63,141 bases of DNA. Source: Saccoglossus kowalevskii (lineage: Eukaryota; Hemichordata; Enteropneusta; Harrimaniidae). Location of the stretch: contig NW_003107602.1 in NCBI RefSeq assembly GCF_000003605.2, positions 32,220 to 95,360 on the forward strand, given 5' to 3'. Positions 31,800 to 44,759 of this stretch are shown one piece after another. The notes under the pieces were generated by a model. That model did not search any database. It saw only the letters and a list, made by a program, of their open reading frames with translations, and had not been told where the DNA came from. The translations under genes and the position numbers were made by a program. Numbering within the stretch: position 1 is the stretch's first letter; each line of letters begins with the position of its first letter.

Positions 31800-34349
31800 C
31801 GTTTGCTCCAATATGGCGCCAACCCCATCACCAAAATACTATTCCATGCCTTCGGGATGACAAGTTCTCTTAACATCAACTTTTCAATTTTGGGGTCACA
31901 TATGTTACTGAAGAATAAAATACCTTTTTATATCGGTATATCAAATTGTTCAGGTAGAATATTCGTATGTGTTTCTTTTTATAAGTATGACAGTAAAAAT
32001 GTGGAAACTTTACGTTATAGAACGTGTTTTGTGAACACTATTAATATTGACTTCTTATGTTTGCTCAGTATGTTCATGAAAATTGTAAATTAGTCACTAA
32101 TTCCATATTTAAACATGTTAAAATGTAGCTGTGATCTAAATTGTACTGTACTTTAAGAACTCTGAATACAGATGCAGTCTAGCGCCACCTACAGTTGGAT
32201 GTCCTGTTATACTTCCGGTTATTAGCGCGAACTTATAGTTGGATGTTGTTTATTTTGTCCGACTATATCTTTGATTACTCCCCCCTTCATGGCTGACTCC
32301 GCTCCTGTGACAAAAAGGAAAAAGGAAACACACACAAATGTCTGGTTCAATCTTGAAATGATGTATTTGTCTTCTGAAATTGCGCATTTGTATCAGTGTG
32401 TCAGACAACAATTTTTATTTGACACAACACGTATTTCATGTATCTTTCCTGGCGAAATGTGGTGAATTTATCGAACAAAAAAGTATTCTGGTCTGTTATC
32501 CCTCACTGGTTGGAGTGGAAATCTGTATCACCTAATTAGAGTTCCATCTCCAGCAATATCGTTAATTCCCGCAGTAGTCCAACGCTCAACGCAGCCTGCA
32601 CGAACGTTGGTACATGCACTGCACACACCACAACAAATTTAGCAAGAACACATTTGAATGACTTAGCGTTCTCTTCCTCAAAAACAGAAATAATAAAATT
32701 GATCTCAACTATAGAGAACTCTATTTATAGAAAACAACAGCTTTGGCAATATTCTACTATAAATAAAATAGTGCCTCACATATAATTAAAACTAAAAATA
32801 AAACGATAAAAAAGGGCAAGGGAGGATAGCCGGTACAGGTTAAATGTAATAAAAACGGCATTTTACGTTTTGAAATGAAAGTTTCAAGGTTTTTACACTT
32901 TACAGATAAAGCAAATTCCTAATTACATTTTTATAATGGACATTGCGTACGAATTACGACATTTTAAGTGGAAAATGCTTTATACGCTTACAAAAAATAA
33001 GATCTTTGTACAAATTACGGACGATTTAAAAAGATTACATTTTACACCTTGCCCATGTTTACGAAAGTTTTTTTTTATTCATTTCAATTACATTATTACG
33101 AAAGTGAAAACAACTGGTCACAGCTAACAAAAATACCTTTGCCCTGAATATTTACTTTGTTGTGGAATACACGGAAAATCTTTAATACTTATTATTAATT
33201 AATTAATTAATTTCAGTTACCATGATTTTCACAATGAAACATGATTGATACAAGTGAACTGATTCAATGTATATTCATGTTTGTCGTGAAACAAAGCGGG
33301 TTTCCACGGAATTATTTGTGCAAAGCAATGAATGTTGACGTCCAAAAGGCGTACCATCATCCAGTCATCATACCCCGTGGTGAATTTATAATTAATATTT
33401 TCACTTCGTGTGAAACACTGACAAATATAAAAAGAAACTATGAACAAACGACGAATGGTTGGTAGGAAATTACAATCGTTGTATAAATATATTGATAATA
33501 TGATGAGAAAATAAGTGTCGAAGAACGTCTGTCACCGTAAGTTCCAGCGTTGCTTAATTTTGTGGTATTTTACGGGGTATTTTCATCCTACCATATTAGG
33601 AAATGCGAATTCCAACCATGGAATGATTAGGTGCGTAAGCGCCCTACAATAATACAAACAAACATGGCTGTCACTAGGGTTTGACAGGACTTCACACAAA
33701 GATGTTTGCTGATTCTGTTTTAACATTTTCGGATTTCGGCATTCAAATGACGTGTCCTTGGACGTAAAAAATGTATAATAATAAGGTTAATACTATGGTG
33801 TACTCAGACAGTACACCATCGTATCGACTTCCGCTGCGCGTCGGTCGTTACTCCCGCTGTACTGTCTTCGTGAATACCTTGAAGTATCCTCGTACTAACC
33901 TCATGTTATTACTGTGTAATTCATTTATTTTGCCATATATTTCATAAACTAATTTACATACTATTACTGGGTGTAAATTGCTAATATACACTATTAGATA
34001 AAATAAATGTTTGATTGATAGATTGATTGAATGATGTAATAATACACTTTGCATCAAATTACACGAGAGAGTGGCTATGAACTACAATGTAATTCATCTC
34101 ACCATTAATATACAATTGTAGATAGAGTGTAAGAATAGCTTGGTAAAACACGAAGCACACAAATGTTCATAGTCACATACTTTTGCCAGAGGCATGGATC
34201 TTTATCTAAGACACAAAACATACTTCTAGCACAAACCGTTTGTATTTGCAGCATAATTTGTAGTTATTTGTTAATTCAAAAATTGATACAGTTATTAGGA
34301 TTTTTAATCTAATCAAAATAATTTATTATTATTACATATAATATTGCAG
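31800..34349. other. Region upstream of OATP gene 2; no gene recognised
   Basis: This contains only short ORFs with no recognised motif, an (AATT)n tract at about 33196-33213, and an imperfect inverted pair around 33807-33872 (CAGACAGTACACC and CTGTACTGTCTTCG). It ends in a 3' splice-like sequence (ATATTGCAG at 34341-34349) 31 bp before the start codon. Confidence 0.35.
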
Positions 34350-34380
34350 GTATTATTTCCGTTAAACTTGATAGATAAAC

Positions 34381-35071
34381 ATGGATAGTGAAAGCAGCAA
34401 CGGCGATATTCCAACAGAAACTGAACAATATGTGGGTGATTACATGCCTGTCAACGTCGTCTCTGCACAGTCTAAAACTGACGAGTACGACTATAGTTGC
34501 GGAATAAGAACATGGCGCCCCAAGTGTCTGCAAGTTTTCGCAAAGGCTCACTTTGGAGTGGCTGGTCTCGTGATAGCAACACTATGCGTGAATGTCAATT
34601 TCACTGCGATGGTATCTGCTGTAAACAATTGGGAGAAACGATACAGTTTACCCTCTACTATAGTTAGCCTTGTATTTACTGTAATGGACGTAGCCATGTT
34701 GTTGCCTATAATTCTAATAACCTACATAGGTGGTAGACCAGATACCCACAAACCACGGTGGATAGGAAGTGGTATGGTGATTGGAGGTATAGGTCTGCTC
34801 ATTGTCAGCAGTCTGCAATTCATGTCGGAACCATATCAATACGGCGTCAGCCATAAGAAAACCTCAGAGCTCTGCAGTGCACAAACAGAACATTCTTTTA
34901 ACTACACCATTGTATGCAATGAAGAGGCTGTGCATGGGGAACAGCTTAAATTATTAATATTGATACTCACTGGAATAACTCTGTTTGGCATTGGTATATC
35001 TCCACTCTTCACTCTTGGAATCACATATATTGATGACAATGTTGCCAAGAATAAAGCCCCTTTCTACATAG
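34381..35071 (+). CDS. OATP gene 2, coding exon 1
   Basis: Residues 1-230. Acidic N-terminus, CGIRTWRPKCLQVF, TM1, VNNWEKRYSLPSTIV, TM2, GGRPDTHKPRWIGSG, TM3, an extracellular loop with an NYT sequon, and FTLGITYIDDNVAKNKAPFY at the end. The Gly codon is split at donor GTAAAG (35072). The ATG is the first after a 3' splice-like site at 34349. Confidence 0.92.
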
Positions 35072-38000
35072 GTAAAGTATATATAGAAATATACAGAATT
35101 TGTCAAAATTTCAGTTTGTAAGATTAGTATTAGAGTGCATGCTGACATTTTTCCTGCTTCAATACACTCATATCCGCCTTTGAATTTGACTCTAGGAACC
35201 ATAATTTGACCATACAAATTTTACCATCTAACAAATAGGAAGATTTTATTCATCAATCAGTTGTCTACACATACACAGGAACATCACACTTTTTCCTTGG
35301 GTTTATTTCACAGCTCAAAAAATCTTCTATCATCAGAAATTATAAACCAAGGATTTTGAAGAAAATGTTATCTTTGATATTTGTTTGTTTGTGATCACAT
35401 ACAATAAATTTGTTACCAAGGTGATCTCATTATGTCACTTGTCTAATGTAGACCTCATATTTCAAACAGAATCCATTCGATTAAGACTCAGAAGGAAATA
35501 TGGTGAACCATTCATGTATATCATGATCGTTATATAATATGCTCTGAGTGATTTGACTATATTTTGTAATGTACTTGTCAAATGTTTTTTTTTACTTTTT
35601 ATTTTTGTCAATTGTTTAGTGTTTTTAGTAAATTTCGCTATCCAACCTGTATTCAATGGTTACATTACTAGAGATGTGATTGTTGTAAATGATAAGCCTC
35701 ATATTGAACATTTTATTTTGCTACCATTCTGTATTTTGAGATTACTTACAAGGGTTATTATTAATTATTGATGAATTCTTCAATCCAGGTATAATGTTCT
35801 CTATGTATGCACTGGGACCACTCATAGCTTTCCCAATATCAGCTGTCTATAATAACATGTACGTAGATTTCTATCGTATCAACACATCGATGATCGATAT
35901 CAGTCGATATGATCCACGCTGGGTCGGTGCATGGTGGCTCGCTTTCGTTATTAATGGTCCTTTGTGTATTATTATTGGAATATCGATTATGTTACTTCCG
36001 AAAAGGATCCATGCTAAGATTGGAATTTCAGGTAGCCAAATGAAAGAAGTAGTTGAGAACAACACTATCGTTCCTGATTTGAACAAGAAGCTGAAAGGTA
36101 TGTTATATTTGGCTTATATTGTGTGCACTATAAAGAATCCGATAGGGTCACATAGTAGATTGTAATTTAAGAATATGTCCACCATTAAGGTAATTTGGTT
36201 TCATATTTTACAAATTGTGCAGTTTGAAAGGGGAGTCAATTTTATTACATAACTGATCGAATACAGAAACATGACCTTTCATTACCATGCAATGGCGGGA
36301 GAATGAAATAACAATCATTTTTTAATAGTTTTTCCCCTTTAACGAGCAATAACCTTTATATTATTACACAGTGGATTATTGGATTTGAAAAAAAAACTTG
36401 CTTGAAGGGCTACAAATGATTGTGCAGCAAATTCTCGTTATTTTATGCATTCAAATAAATATAAATAAATCAAATACATGTTAAAGTATCCAAACTTGCA
36501 TTCAGTGAAATTAAAATAATCCAATATCGATAAACCATCCACTTAATTGAAATGCTTGTCCAATGAATCTTCTTCTATTTTCAGATCTGCCACAGGCGCT
36601 GAAAAGACTCATCTATAATAAGACTTACGTGGCAGTGATGATGTCACGTATAGTCGATACGGCTCTGATTGCAGCATTCGCGCCTTTTAGTGTTAAATAC
36701 ATTTACGACCAATTAAGAGTTACAATGTCAATGGCGGGGATCCTTGTTCGTAAGTTATTAGTCTTCGATGCTTTGTAGACTCGAAAGATCGTTGTTAATA
36801 TGCACATAATTTGGTTATTGCACTTTAGTGTCTTCTTCTTAAATGACTTGTGAATTGTCATATTCCATACACTTCTCATAATTCTGGCGGCGTGATTCAT
36901 TTGATTTGTTTCTTGTATTTTCAAAGCCGTATGATCAGCATCAACAAATATGTATAAGGTCACAAATATTCAGTACAGTACGTGATTTATGGCGTCATAA
37001 TTCATTGTCTGAATAATAGTGGCAGTACATATTTGAGCCATAATTCTGAAAATGGCACTAAACCTTTAAATATCTTCTTAAGAACCATTTAAGAACCACG
37101 ACAATTAAGCGAATGTTGAAACCATGTGTCACACAATCATTCGTGGCTCAAATGACACCAGTGTAGAAGACGTCTGCTTAATGTATTACACAGGGGTGGT
37201 GTGACTTACTGACAAATCCATGTTCACTACTATTGTTTTTGCAGCTTTTGCATTTATTATACCAAGCGGACTTGGGATATTCATTGGAGGTATACTCATG
37301 CGGAAATACAAACCATCATTAGTATCTACAGCTAGAAATGTCCTTCTTGCAGCTGTTCTGGTTGTACCACTTCCTATCATAATGATCTTTATTGGATGTG
37401 ATAATTATAGATTTGCTGGCATCAATACAGAATACGCAAATAGGTTAGTGTGTCATCACGTGGACCTTCATGGACATATTTTAGATAATAATAATAATAA
37501 TTGTTTCCATTTTTTTAAATCTTTTTCACTGGAACTTAATACTGATTTGCATCGTGTGATATCGTGTACCAATGTATTCTGGATTATGCTCTTGTTTGAG
37601 TATTCCCCTGATTATAATGTCTTTAAGCATCTATGTGTGTATCTTAAAAATAAATATTCTAATATTGTTGCATGGTATCAAATGCCCTGTAAAGAACCCT
37701 GTAAAACTGAATTAAAGGTCTTGTTCAACTCAAATAAACATTGTATGATGGTTCTCTAGTATTTCTCCGCAGTGAAGCTGCACAGGTTCTGTGAAATTTT
37801 CTGGGTTGATCTTGTTCAGATTTATCTGAATTAGTATTTATATTAGAATATTACTAAGTTGGCTCATTAAACTTGTTGGCATTTATCTCACACTCAATAG
37901 CCACAAATATTCCAGGTATTATATTAGTTTATAGGAATATTCAATTAAATTAAGTCAATTAAAGCTAAGATATTCCTTCTAAGCAAAGATAAATATAAAT

Positions 38001-41000
38001 ATATTCACGATATAACTTGAATATGGCATTCTTATTCTGGGTCCAACAATTTAAAAAAAATAAAAGCAAGTAATAATACTAAGTGTAATAACTTCTAGAA
38101 ATTAAAATAAAATTCTGCATATTGTAGATATATATATAATGTCAGTTTTCTGAATAACATAAATGATATCAGTTAATTCGTCAATTGTTCTGGAGTGAGC
38201 AATACATTGACAAACATTTGTTAGTGCCCGTGCAATGCAGTCTGCAATTGGCAAATCTGGCAGATAGATGATATAAATTCGTATAAAATGAATCATTTTG
38301 TGCCTCTGAATATGTTTTCCCGACCCATATGTGCAATATATTTTCACAGTAATACTTTTCAAAATATAAAAATAGGCCCTGCATGTCTCTGACCACTCAT
38401 TCTCTACCTCCCTACATAGTTCCGACAAGTGTCTTCAATATCAAGTATAATAATTTAGGTAAAGTCGTACCTATAATCATACTATTGTACCTGATGAATA
38501 AAAACAAGTCATTGGGTATGAGGTAACAAAGATAACGAAATGATATGCTAAATACTGCAGCTCGAGAGATGAGTTCAGATAATAATGTGTACCATAATAA
38601 TAAGAGATTATATATGCTAATTTGACAATAGCTTTTATAGATACACGATATGTTTTCCCATTAAAATGGACGCACTATCTGCACTATATATATATATATG
38701 TAAAAACGGGGTGAAACCATGTCTTGAGATTAAAAAATACCCGACAATGGCACGTTGACATGGAATTCAAACAGGATGAGAGGGTTTTGCATTCTTCCTT
38801 TTTGATAGCAATCACTTACACTGATCTTGTAAATTTGTGTTGAGATGGTTAAACAGTGGGTCACTTTTTAAAAAGTTATCCAGACCATAAATGTAGTAAT
38901 TAAAAATGAACATTTTCAGAATCAAGGCCAATTCCTCATTCTCTCCTGTATGATGCAGCTGTGTTCACCGGTCTTTCAACGATTCACCATTGTGAATCAC
39001 ATAGATATAACCTTGTGGCGACACAGTTAGTTTGGCAACTGTGACGTATTTTTGTGTTTTTTGAGTGTATTTCGTATTTTTTAATTTTGCTATTTAGTTC
39101 TATATTTTTTAACACATTTACCATAAACACGGGGAGACATAATCTTGTATGGAGCACAAAAACGCATTTTTTTTGGTGGGGGGGGGGGTGGATTGGTTTA
39201 TTATGAAGGAAAGCAAATCATCCATGGAAAATTGCCAACAAAACGCAATGATTTACATAGCTGCTGGCCCTTGCACATTGGTACCATCAAACCAGTGCCT
39301 TCACCAATGCATGTATGCATGTCAATTTAATCATATCACATGCTAGACATATAGTCCTCCAAAGGACACCTTCCATATGTTCAATGAAAATACCCAAGTG
39401 GGTTTACAGATTCTGTATATTATTATCGCAACATTGCTTGGCTCCTTCAAGCATCAACTAGATACAATAAGTTAGACAATGAATGAAATACATGTTTAGT
39501 ATGTCTGTCCGCTAAGGGATCCCCAGTTTCAAAATAGTTCTTGATAGTGACTTTTGGATAAAGGACAATGGTTGGATATGCTATTTCAATTTGTAAACAT
39601 TCACTGGTCTTTTATAAGGGTTTTTGTAACAGGTTTTTGCACTGAAGAGAGCATTGATCGATTTATGCCCAAATACTTTGTAGTAATATAATGCTGGAAT
39701 GTTCTCGCGCATATTTACCCGAAAAACTTTTCTGAATTGTAGGGAGCTGTGTATTAAAAAAGCGTTTGGATCATACTTAACTTGGTGCAGTAACGAACAC
39801 AAATATGCATAGAGTTAATAATCCTTCAATTGAAAGGTCTATCCATATCCTGTACTGCTTTATCACTGTAAAATATGTGATACATATAAATTTACAAGGG
39901 GTTCAAATTATCTCCTGTGGAATGGTGATTATATTTCCCTTTTATCATGCTCTTTTTTGCAATTAGAGGGTGATGGTGTATTGCTTAAATAAATCAATCA
40001 ATCAATTCAATCAATTAAGTCTGAACATTTTCTTATTGCAGATTATATGGCAATAGTAGCAATGTGAACAATGTAACTTCCTGTAACTCTGAATGTATAT
40101 GTCAAGATGATGTTTTTGATCCGGTATGTGGATCAGATGGAATAACGTACCTTTCACCATGCCATGCAGGATGTCAATCACTGGATTCCCCGATGCCATA
40201 TGCAATGGTAATGTTTGGCTTTTATTTTATTTATCCAAACCATTGATAGGGAATACATTCATCTTATATTAATATAATAACCTTGACGTTGTAAAATTTG
40301 TTTGTTTTTTATAGAATTTCAATGAATGCACCTGTACTGGCGCAATTAACAGTGATATCCCTAGTAGGATCAGTTCTACTTTTACAAGTAATCATTCCCT
40401 GATGGCCAATAGTTATGATAACTATACAGAGACGTACAACAATACAATAAATAATGGATCTGCATACCTTCTCAATGAGGACGATATATCAATACTTGGC
40501 TATGCTGAGCCAGGTATATGCAAAGAAGAAAGCAATCAAATTACTATTGTGTTTGTTGTTGTATTCTGCCTGTTTAGCTTTGTCGGATCTCTTCCAGCAA
40601 CAATGACGATGGAACTAATTCTAAGGTATTGGTTTGAACTTATTTGGTGAATATGTGAACCACACCGAACTGCACAAAACCAGTTCACACAAGTCCTACA
40701 CTGGACACATCACAGCAGTTCAAATCACACGAAATATTACATCAGTAATGTCACATCACAATAAATCATTATCAGTGTGGCTTTATATATTTCCTTTATG
40801 GTGGGGAATAACCGTGTATGGCAAGATTAGGACAGTGAAGCCACTTGTTAAAAAAATAAATCAATAAACTCATACAATGTGGCCTTTAACATTGACCTTA
40901 AAATGCAAAATATGTGCCATAATCAAAGACGATTGCTATTTTTGAAGTTATGTGAAAAAAACAACACAAAAACGTTAATTATTACTCCCACCTTTGACCT

Positions 41001-42794
41001 GAAATTGAAACTATTTTTTATATACCGAAGATTTATATTGACCCACCAATTTTAACAAGGCATTATGAACGGCATGACATTTAAGGAATAGGTGTACCAC
41101 CCTTATGTAGTTACTTTTTATATTACGAAAGTACATAAACACACACCTTTTGCCCCTAAAATTTGAAATGCCCTGTGGGTTATATAGCGAACATGTGTTC
41201 TATGTACCGAACGCACACACAGATAATGTGACCTATCTTATGGTGCCAAGTCCGCACGCGCAGTTTTCGTTGACTGAGATTACAGAACCCCCCCCAAAAA
41301 AATGTCTCGCTCCCATTAGCACAAGAGACTTTAACCTTAGTTCGTGTTAATTCAAGTTCTGCTGCGTAGGATCGTCCTGCTAGTGACCATCTTGGAGGCC
41401 AGCCCGGCGACTTTTTCCACCCAAAGCACAAACAACTACCCCAAAACTTTAATAATAAAAGCACCAGTACAAGGATTATAACACATGTGACTTGTAACAA
41501 AGAATACATAGCGTATTTTGCTGAGCACAAAATAGTGACGTACGTATGATAAAATATACATACATACATCCCACATAATTCACATAAGACGAATGTATGT
41601 CTATACTAATGTGTTTGTGTACTCAACTGTGATTGAAACATTTATAGACGGTCACGTTTGTGTTTGTTCGTAGGTGCGTTGACCCAGCAGATAAAACGCT
41701 TGCACTAGGTGTTCAAGATGTGTTTTCTACGTTATTAGGTAAATCAACTAGTTCGAACGCCACAGTCGTCATGCCGCGTTATCTTGTATACGGGTTCTTT
41801 GTGACGTATACATCGGTTGTAAAACAGACGCTGCGTGATGATTGTGGTGATTTGTACCTTTGATGTAAGCGACTTTGTAAAACATTTGTGTAAGCGTTCG
41901 TAATCACCTCAATTGCGCATGCGCAATACAATTACTGGGGTCACTGGATTATAAGTATAGGTAAAACCACCGGACAGAAGTATTTAGTGTGGCTAAGTCT
42001 CGTGTTATTACCTACTCATAAAGGTTCTTCCTTATGATTTAAAGTAGGAGGCAAGGTCAAAATAACTTCCCCGCCAAAAAATCCTTTTTTTTTAATTTCC
42101 ACTTTGACCATAATCGGACAAGGCGTGTCTCAAATCAATTCAAGAAATCACTACTGTGGCACTCACCTGAGCGTGTATACATAAGTATTGATGACGTCAG
42201 TGTCAGATTTAGTTCAAGAGTAAATTACCATATCCAAAATTTGCTGATTGGCGAATTCAGTAGAAACTATGTAATATAAATTTCCACTCAGAATCTGAAA
42301 TAATAGGCTACAAGCATTATTGTAAAATCAGTTACAAATTGGGTGAAAATCGTATTTTTTTTTGAAAAAATAAGGATATAGAACAACATACTGCGTTTGC
42401 TATAATTCTTAATACAACTTATTAATTTATTTTAGCTTGGATTAAAATTATTGTCTTCAAATTAGGTGAAATCGTAATATCTGAAAGAATTAAGAACATA
42501 GAACAACATACTGATCTCATAATTATTTTTCTCATTGTTTCAGTTTGGATTCCAACGCCAGTGTTTATTGGAGCAACAATTGATTCCACATGTGTGTTTT
42601 GGGAAACGACAGCATGTGGCGATGAGGGCGCTTGTTGGATATATGACATTCCACAGTATCGCATGAAATACATGTTAGTTCTATTAGCTATTAAGGTCGT
42701 TTGTCTGATCTTCAAAGCACTGACTTGGTGGTTGTTTAGAAATCGTGTCGGTAACGTACCAACACACACATCTGAAAATGACACATACCTTTGA
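34381..42794 (+). CDS. SLCO/OATP organic anion transporter, gene 2 (8 coding exons)
   Basis: Joining 34381-35071, 35789-36097, 36585-36749, 37245-37443, 40042-40207, 40315-40625, 41674-41738 and 42544-42794 gives 2157 nt, an open 718-aa protein. Intron phases 1,1,1,2,0,2,1 equal those of gene 1. It has the usual OATP parts: N-terminal cytosolic tail, 12 membrane segments, signature DPRWVGAWWLAFV (272-284), Kazal-type loop (about 455-560) and the C-terminal loop DSTCVFW...GACWIYD, which most resembles SLCO4C1-like members. Two oddities: the signature has A where the family normally has G, and the loop lacks the cysteine that gene 1 has at the end of ICGGQC (here ICKEES) while carrying an Asn-rich insertion of about 44 residues. 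It is probably a plasma-membrane organic anion carrier of altered specificity. Confidence 0.93.
35789..36097 (+). CDS. OATP gene 2, coding exon 2 (signature exon)
   Basis: Residues 231-333. Acceptor TTCAATCCAG. It encodes MFSMYALGPLIAFPISAVY, a loop, then DPRWVGAWWLAFV. Ala282 replaces the Gly usual in the OATP signature. The cytosolic loop is shorter than in gene 1. Donor GTATGT at 36098. Confidence 0.92.
36585..36749 (+). CDS. OATP gene 2, coding exon 3
   Basis: Residues 334-388 (165 nt as in gene 1). Acceptor TCTATTTTCAG. It encodes LPQALKRLIYNKTYVAVMMS and the membrane block ending MSMAGILV. The donor GTAAGT at 36750 splits a Pro codon that is completed in exon 4. Confidence 0.9.
37245..37443 (+). 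CDS. OATP gene 2, coding exon 4
   Basis: Residues 389-454. Acceptor TTGTTTTTGCAG. It encodes FAFIIPSGLGIFIGGILMRK, the next helix, and IGCDNYRFAG with the conserved loop cysteine. Donor GTTAGT at 37444, phase 2. Reading straight on would give a long open but unrelated tail, so the splice is needed. Confidence 0.9.
37444..40041. other. Intron 4 of OATP gene 2 (2.6 kb)
   Basis: The longest intron of the gene. It holds no coding exon that I can support. It contains a (TA)n run near 38686, a G run (39179-39188), and a short (ATCA)n stretch just before the Kazal exon (about 39990-40015). Confidence 0.4.
40042..40207 (+). CDS. OATP gene 2, coding exon 5 (Kazal-type loop)
   Basis: Residues 455-510. 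Asn/Ser-rich lead (NSSNVNNVT with two sequons), then CNSECICQDDVFDPVC, GSDGITYLSPC and HAGC: the same spacing as gene 1. Acceptor TTATTGCAG, donor GTAATG at 40208, phase 0. Confidence 0.93.
40315..40625 (+). CDS. OATP gene 2, coding exon 6, with Asn-rich insertion
   Basis: Residues 511-613. Starts NFNECTCTG as in gene 1, then an insertion of about 44 residues rich in N, S, T with sequons (NHS, NYT, NNT, NGS), then PGICKEES and a membrane helix. The last cysteine of the gene 1 pair ICGGQC is absent. Donor GTATTG (40626) is weaker but keeps phase 2. Confidence 0.9.
40626..42543. other. Introns 6 and 7 of OATP gene 2
   Basis: Apart from exon 7 (41674-41738) no coding sequence is visible. About 42360-42410 resembles 42440-42510 (GTGAAAATCG..., then ATAGAACAACATACTG), a local direct duplication next to the exon 8 acceptor. 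A GC-richer stretch lies at 41240-41420. Confidence 0.4.
41674..41738 (+). CDS. OATP gene 2, coding exon 7
   Basis: 65 nt, as in gene 1. It encodes CVDPADKTLALGVQDVFSTL. Acceptor TTGTTCGTAG, donor GTAAAT at 41739. Confidence 0.9.
42544..42794 (+). CDS. OATP gene 2, coding exon 8 with stop
   Basis: Residues 636-718 and stop TGA. It encodes WIPTPVFIGATIDSTCVFW, CGDEGACWIYD, the last helix, and a tail NVPTHTSENDTYL. Acceptor TTGTTTCAG. The tail is longer than in gene 1 and not basic. Its last three residues, TYL, could be a class-I-like PDZ ligand; this is inference. Confidence 0.92.
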
Positions 42795-42917
42795 ATTATT
42801 GTTAGTAATTATATACTTTAGTATTATGTATTCTATTAATTTAGGAACTGTGCCATTTCGTCATTAGTAAGCGTTATCAAACTCAGTCACATACATAATG
42901 TTTTCTTACATTTGTAT

Positions 42918-42923
42918 AATAAA
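42918..42923 (+). terminator. Candidate poly(A) signal of OATP gene 2
   Basis: AATAAA 124 bp after the stop, just before the decayed minisatellite. It is the first AATAAA after the stop and gives a short 3' UTR. Confidence 0.55.
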
Positions 42924-42939
42924 CAGTGGCAATATGAGT

Positions 42940-43745
42940 TTAAAATACAGGTGATAATGCATGTAGGTGTAACGTATGGGTAATATATTATACTACATCC
43001 CTTACAATTGAAGTATTGCAGTACAATTCACAACTGATATCACACGTCACGTGGTATACCATGCAGGTGGTAATAGAAGTGACACAGTATCCATATAACG
43101 TAGAGGGGATAACGGGAACAACAGTGTAATAATGGAAAATGTATAATGTCAGACATTGTACTTATGCCAATGAAAGAAACAATATAATGCACAGGTGATA
43201 ATTGTATTAGCAGTGTAATAATGGCAAGTGATAATGTGAGTAAATAGTCTTATTGTATAATGTACATGTGATAATCTATGGAATAGTATGAGCGATTAAC
43301 AGTATAATGTATAGATTATAATGGGAATATCTATTTAATGTACAGGTGATAGTGTGAATAACACAGTATAATAAACATTTGAGCATGGAGTACCATTATA
43401 ATGTACAGATTGTTCATAATTGAGGTAAAAGGGTTACAGCGCAGGTGATCATGTGAACAGTATACTGTATAGTAGACTGTACAGAAGATAACGGATTGTA
43501 CATTGAGTGCAATGTACAATTCATTAGATATATAACGCAACATACTGTTAATGCGAGTAACAATTTGATGATTATGTCAGTAACACAGTTTAATTTACAG
43601 CTTGTAATAAGGGTAACACGGTTTAATGTAATGTGATAATGCATGTAAAGGTAAAATATACAGGTTGTACATACTATATTGTACAGGAAATTATACATGT
43701 AATGGTATAATGCATAGGTAATAATGTCAAAACACATTTTGAATG
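42940..43745. repeat. Decayed array of the 33-bp minisatellite
   Basis: Diverged pieces of the 22.7-23.7 kb minisatellite recur here: TACAGGTGATAATGCATGTA, ATAATGCACAGGTGATAATT, TATAATGTACATGTGATAAT, ACAGTATAATGTATAG, TACAGGTGATAGTGTG. Phase and spacing have drifted. The array begins almost at the end of the OATP gene 2 transcript. Confidence 0.75.
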
Positions 43746-44759
43746 TTAAGTCTAGTCCTTCACTAGCAAAACTTTGGTTCGGGTTATCTGTCATGTTTAA
43801 TTTTAATAAATTGTAGTTTACTTTTTAATCAGACTGCATTACTTTCGATACCTTGTTGGTTAAGTTATTACTTGGGATCTGAATGTTTCTTTTCGAAAGA
43901 CTATATAATTAATGTTATTTCAGTTAAAAAAATAAAAGCTGATTTAGCAAACACACGGTTCACACTCATTGTAAACACGCACACATTCAAACAGTCAGTT
44001 TAATTTGAAAGTGATTAACAAGACTAAGTTTTAAAACACACCTTGCATTACTATACACGGAAAATTAAATATGGTACAACTTTGGTCAAATTTGTTTCAC
44101 ATTAATATACTGAAAAGAATGCCAAACATAGTTAGAATATACTGAGCCCTTGCACAAGACATAAATTTAATACACCAACTACCAGAACACAATGGAGTTA
44201 AAATTGAATACATGCTATTATAATATATTCCATATCTTCTAAAATCTGAGGAAATAATTTTATCATTACTAATTCTTCTATATTTGTATAAACCATAAGC
44301 ACTGCGTAAAGACATCTGGTAAAAGAAACTAACAAGATAAAATGTAATATTCAAAACTGTACTTAGAGGTTGAGAGTTTGAATTGTCATTTGATTGTTAT
44401 CTCCATATTTTTGTGATTAGTTATTTAGTTGAAAGAAACCATTATGGCAATCTATTGACTCTGGATGCGTCCACAAGATAATTCCGACATCCGGCTTGCA
44501 GACATCTTAGGTAGAGATGTGAAATTACTATTGCTGCTGTATTTCTGTAGATGATCGCAATTAAATGCTAATTCATTGAATGATATTTCCCGTTAACGTT
44601 CGTGAAGCTACAATTGATCACATAGACTACACAGACTATATCATGCGTTATAATTATATGCTAAAATTAAGGTAATATAAATAACATCAACCTGTTGTCT
44701 TTTTTGCATCTAAATTACCGAAAGGAATAAAAAACAAAACAAAAATGCATAAATATTAG
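43746..44759. other. Intergenic; no gene recognised
   Basis: AT-rich; short ORFs only. No RNA gene, exon or repeat could be supported. Confidence 0.35.

Noticed and set aside
37444-37759. Open reading through the exon 4 donor of OATP gene 2
   Set aside because: The tail is unrelated to OATPs; splicing at 37443 restores the frame into the Kazal exon, as in gene 1.
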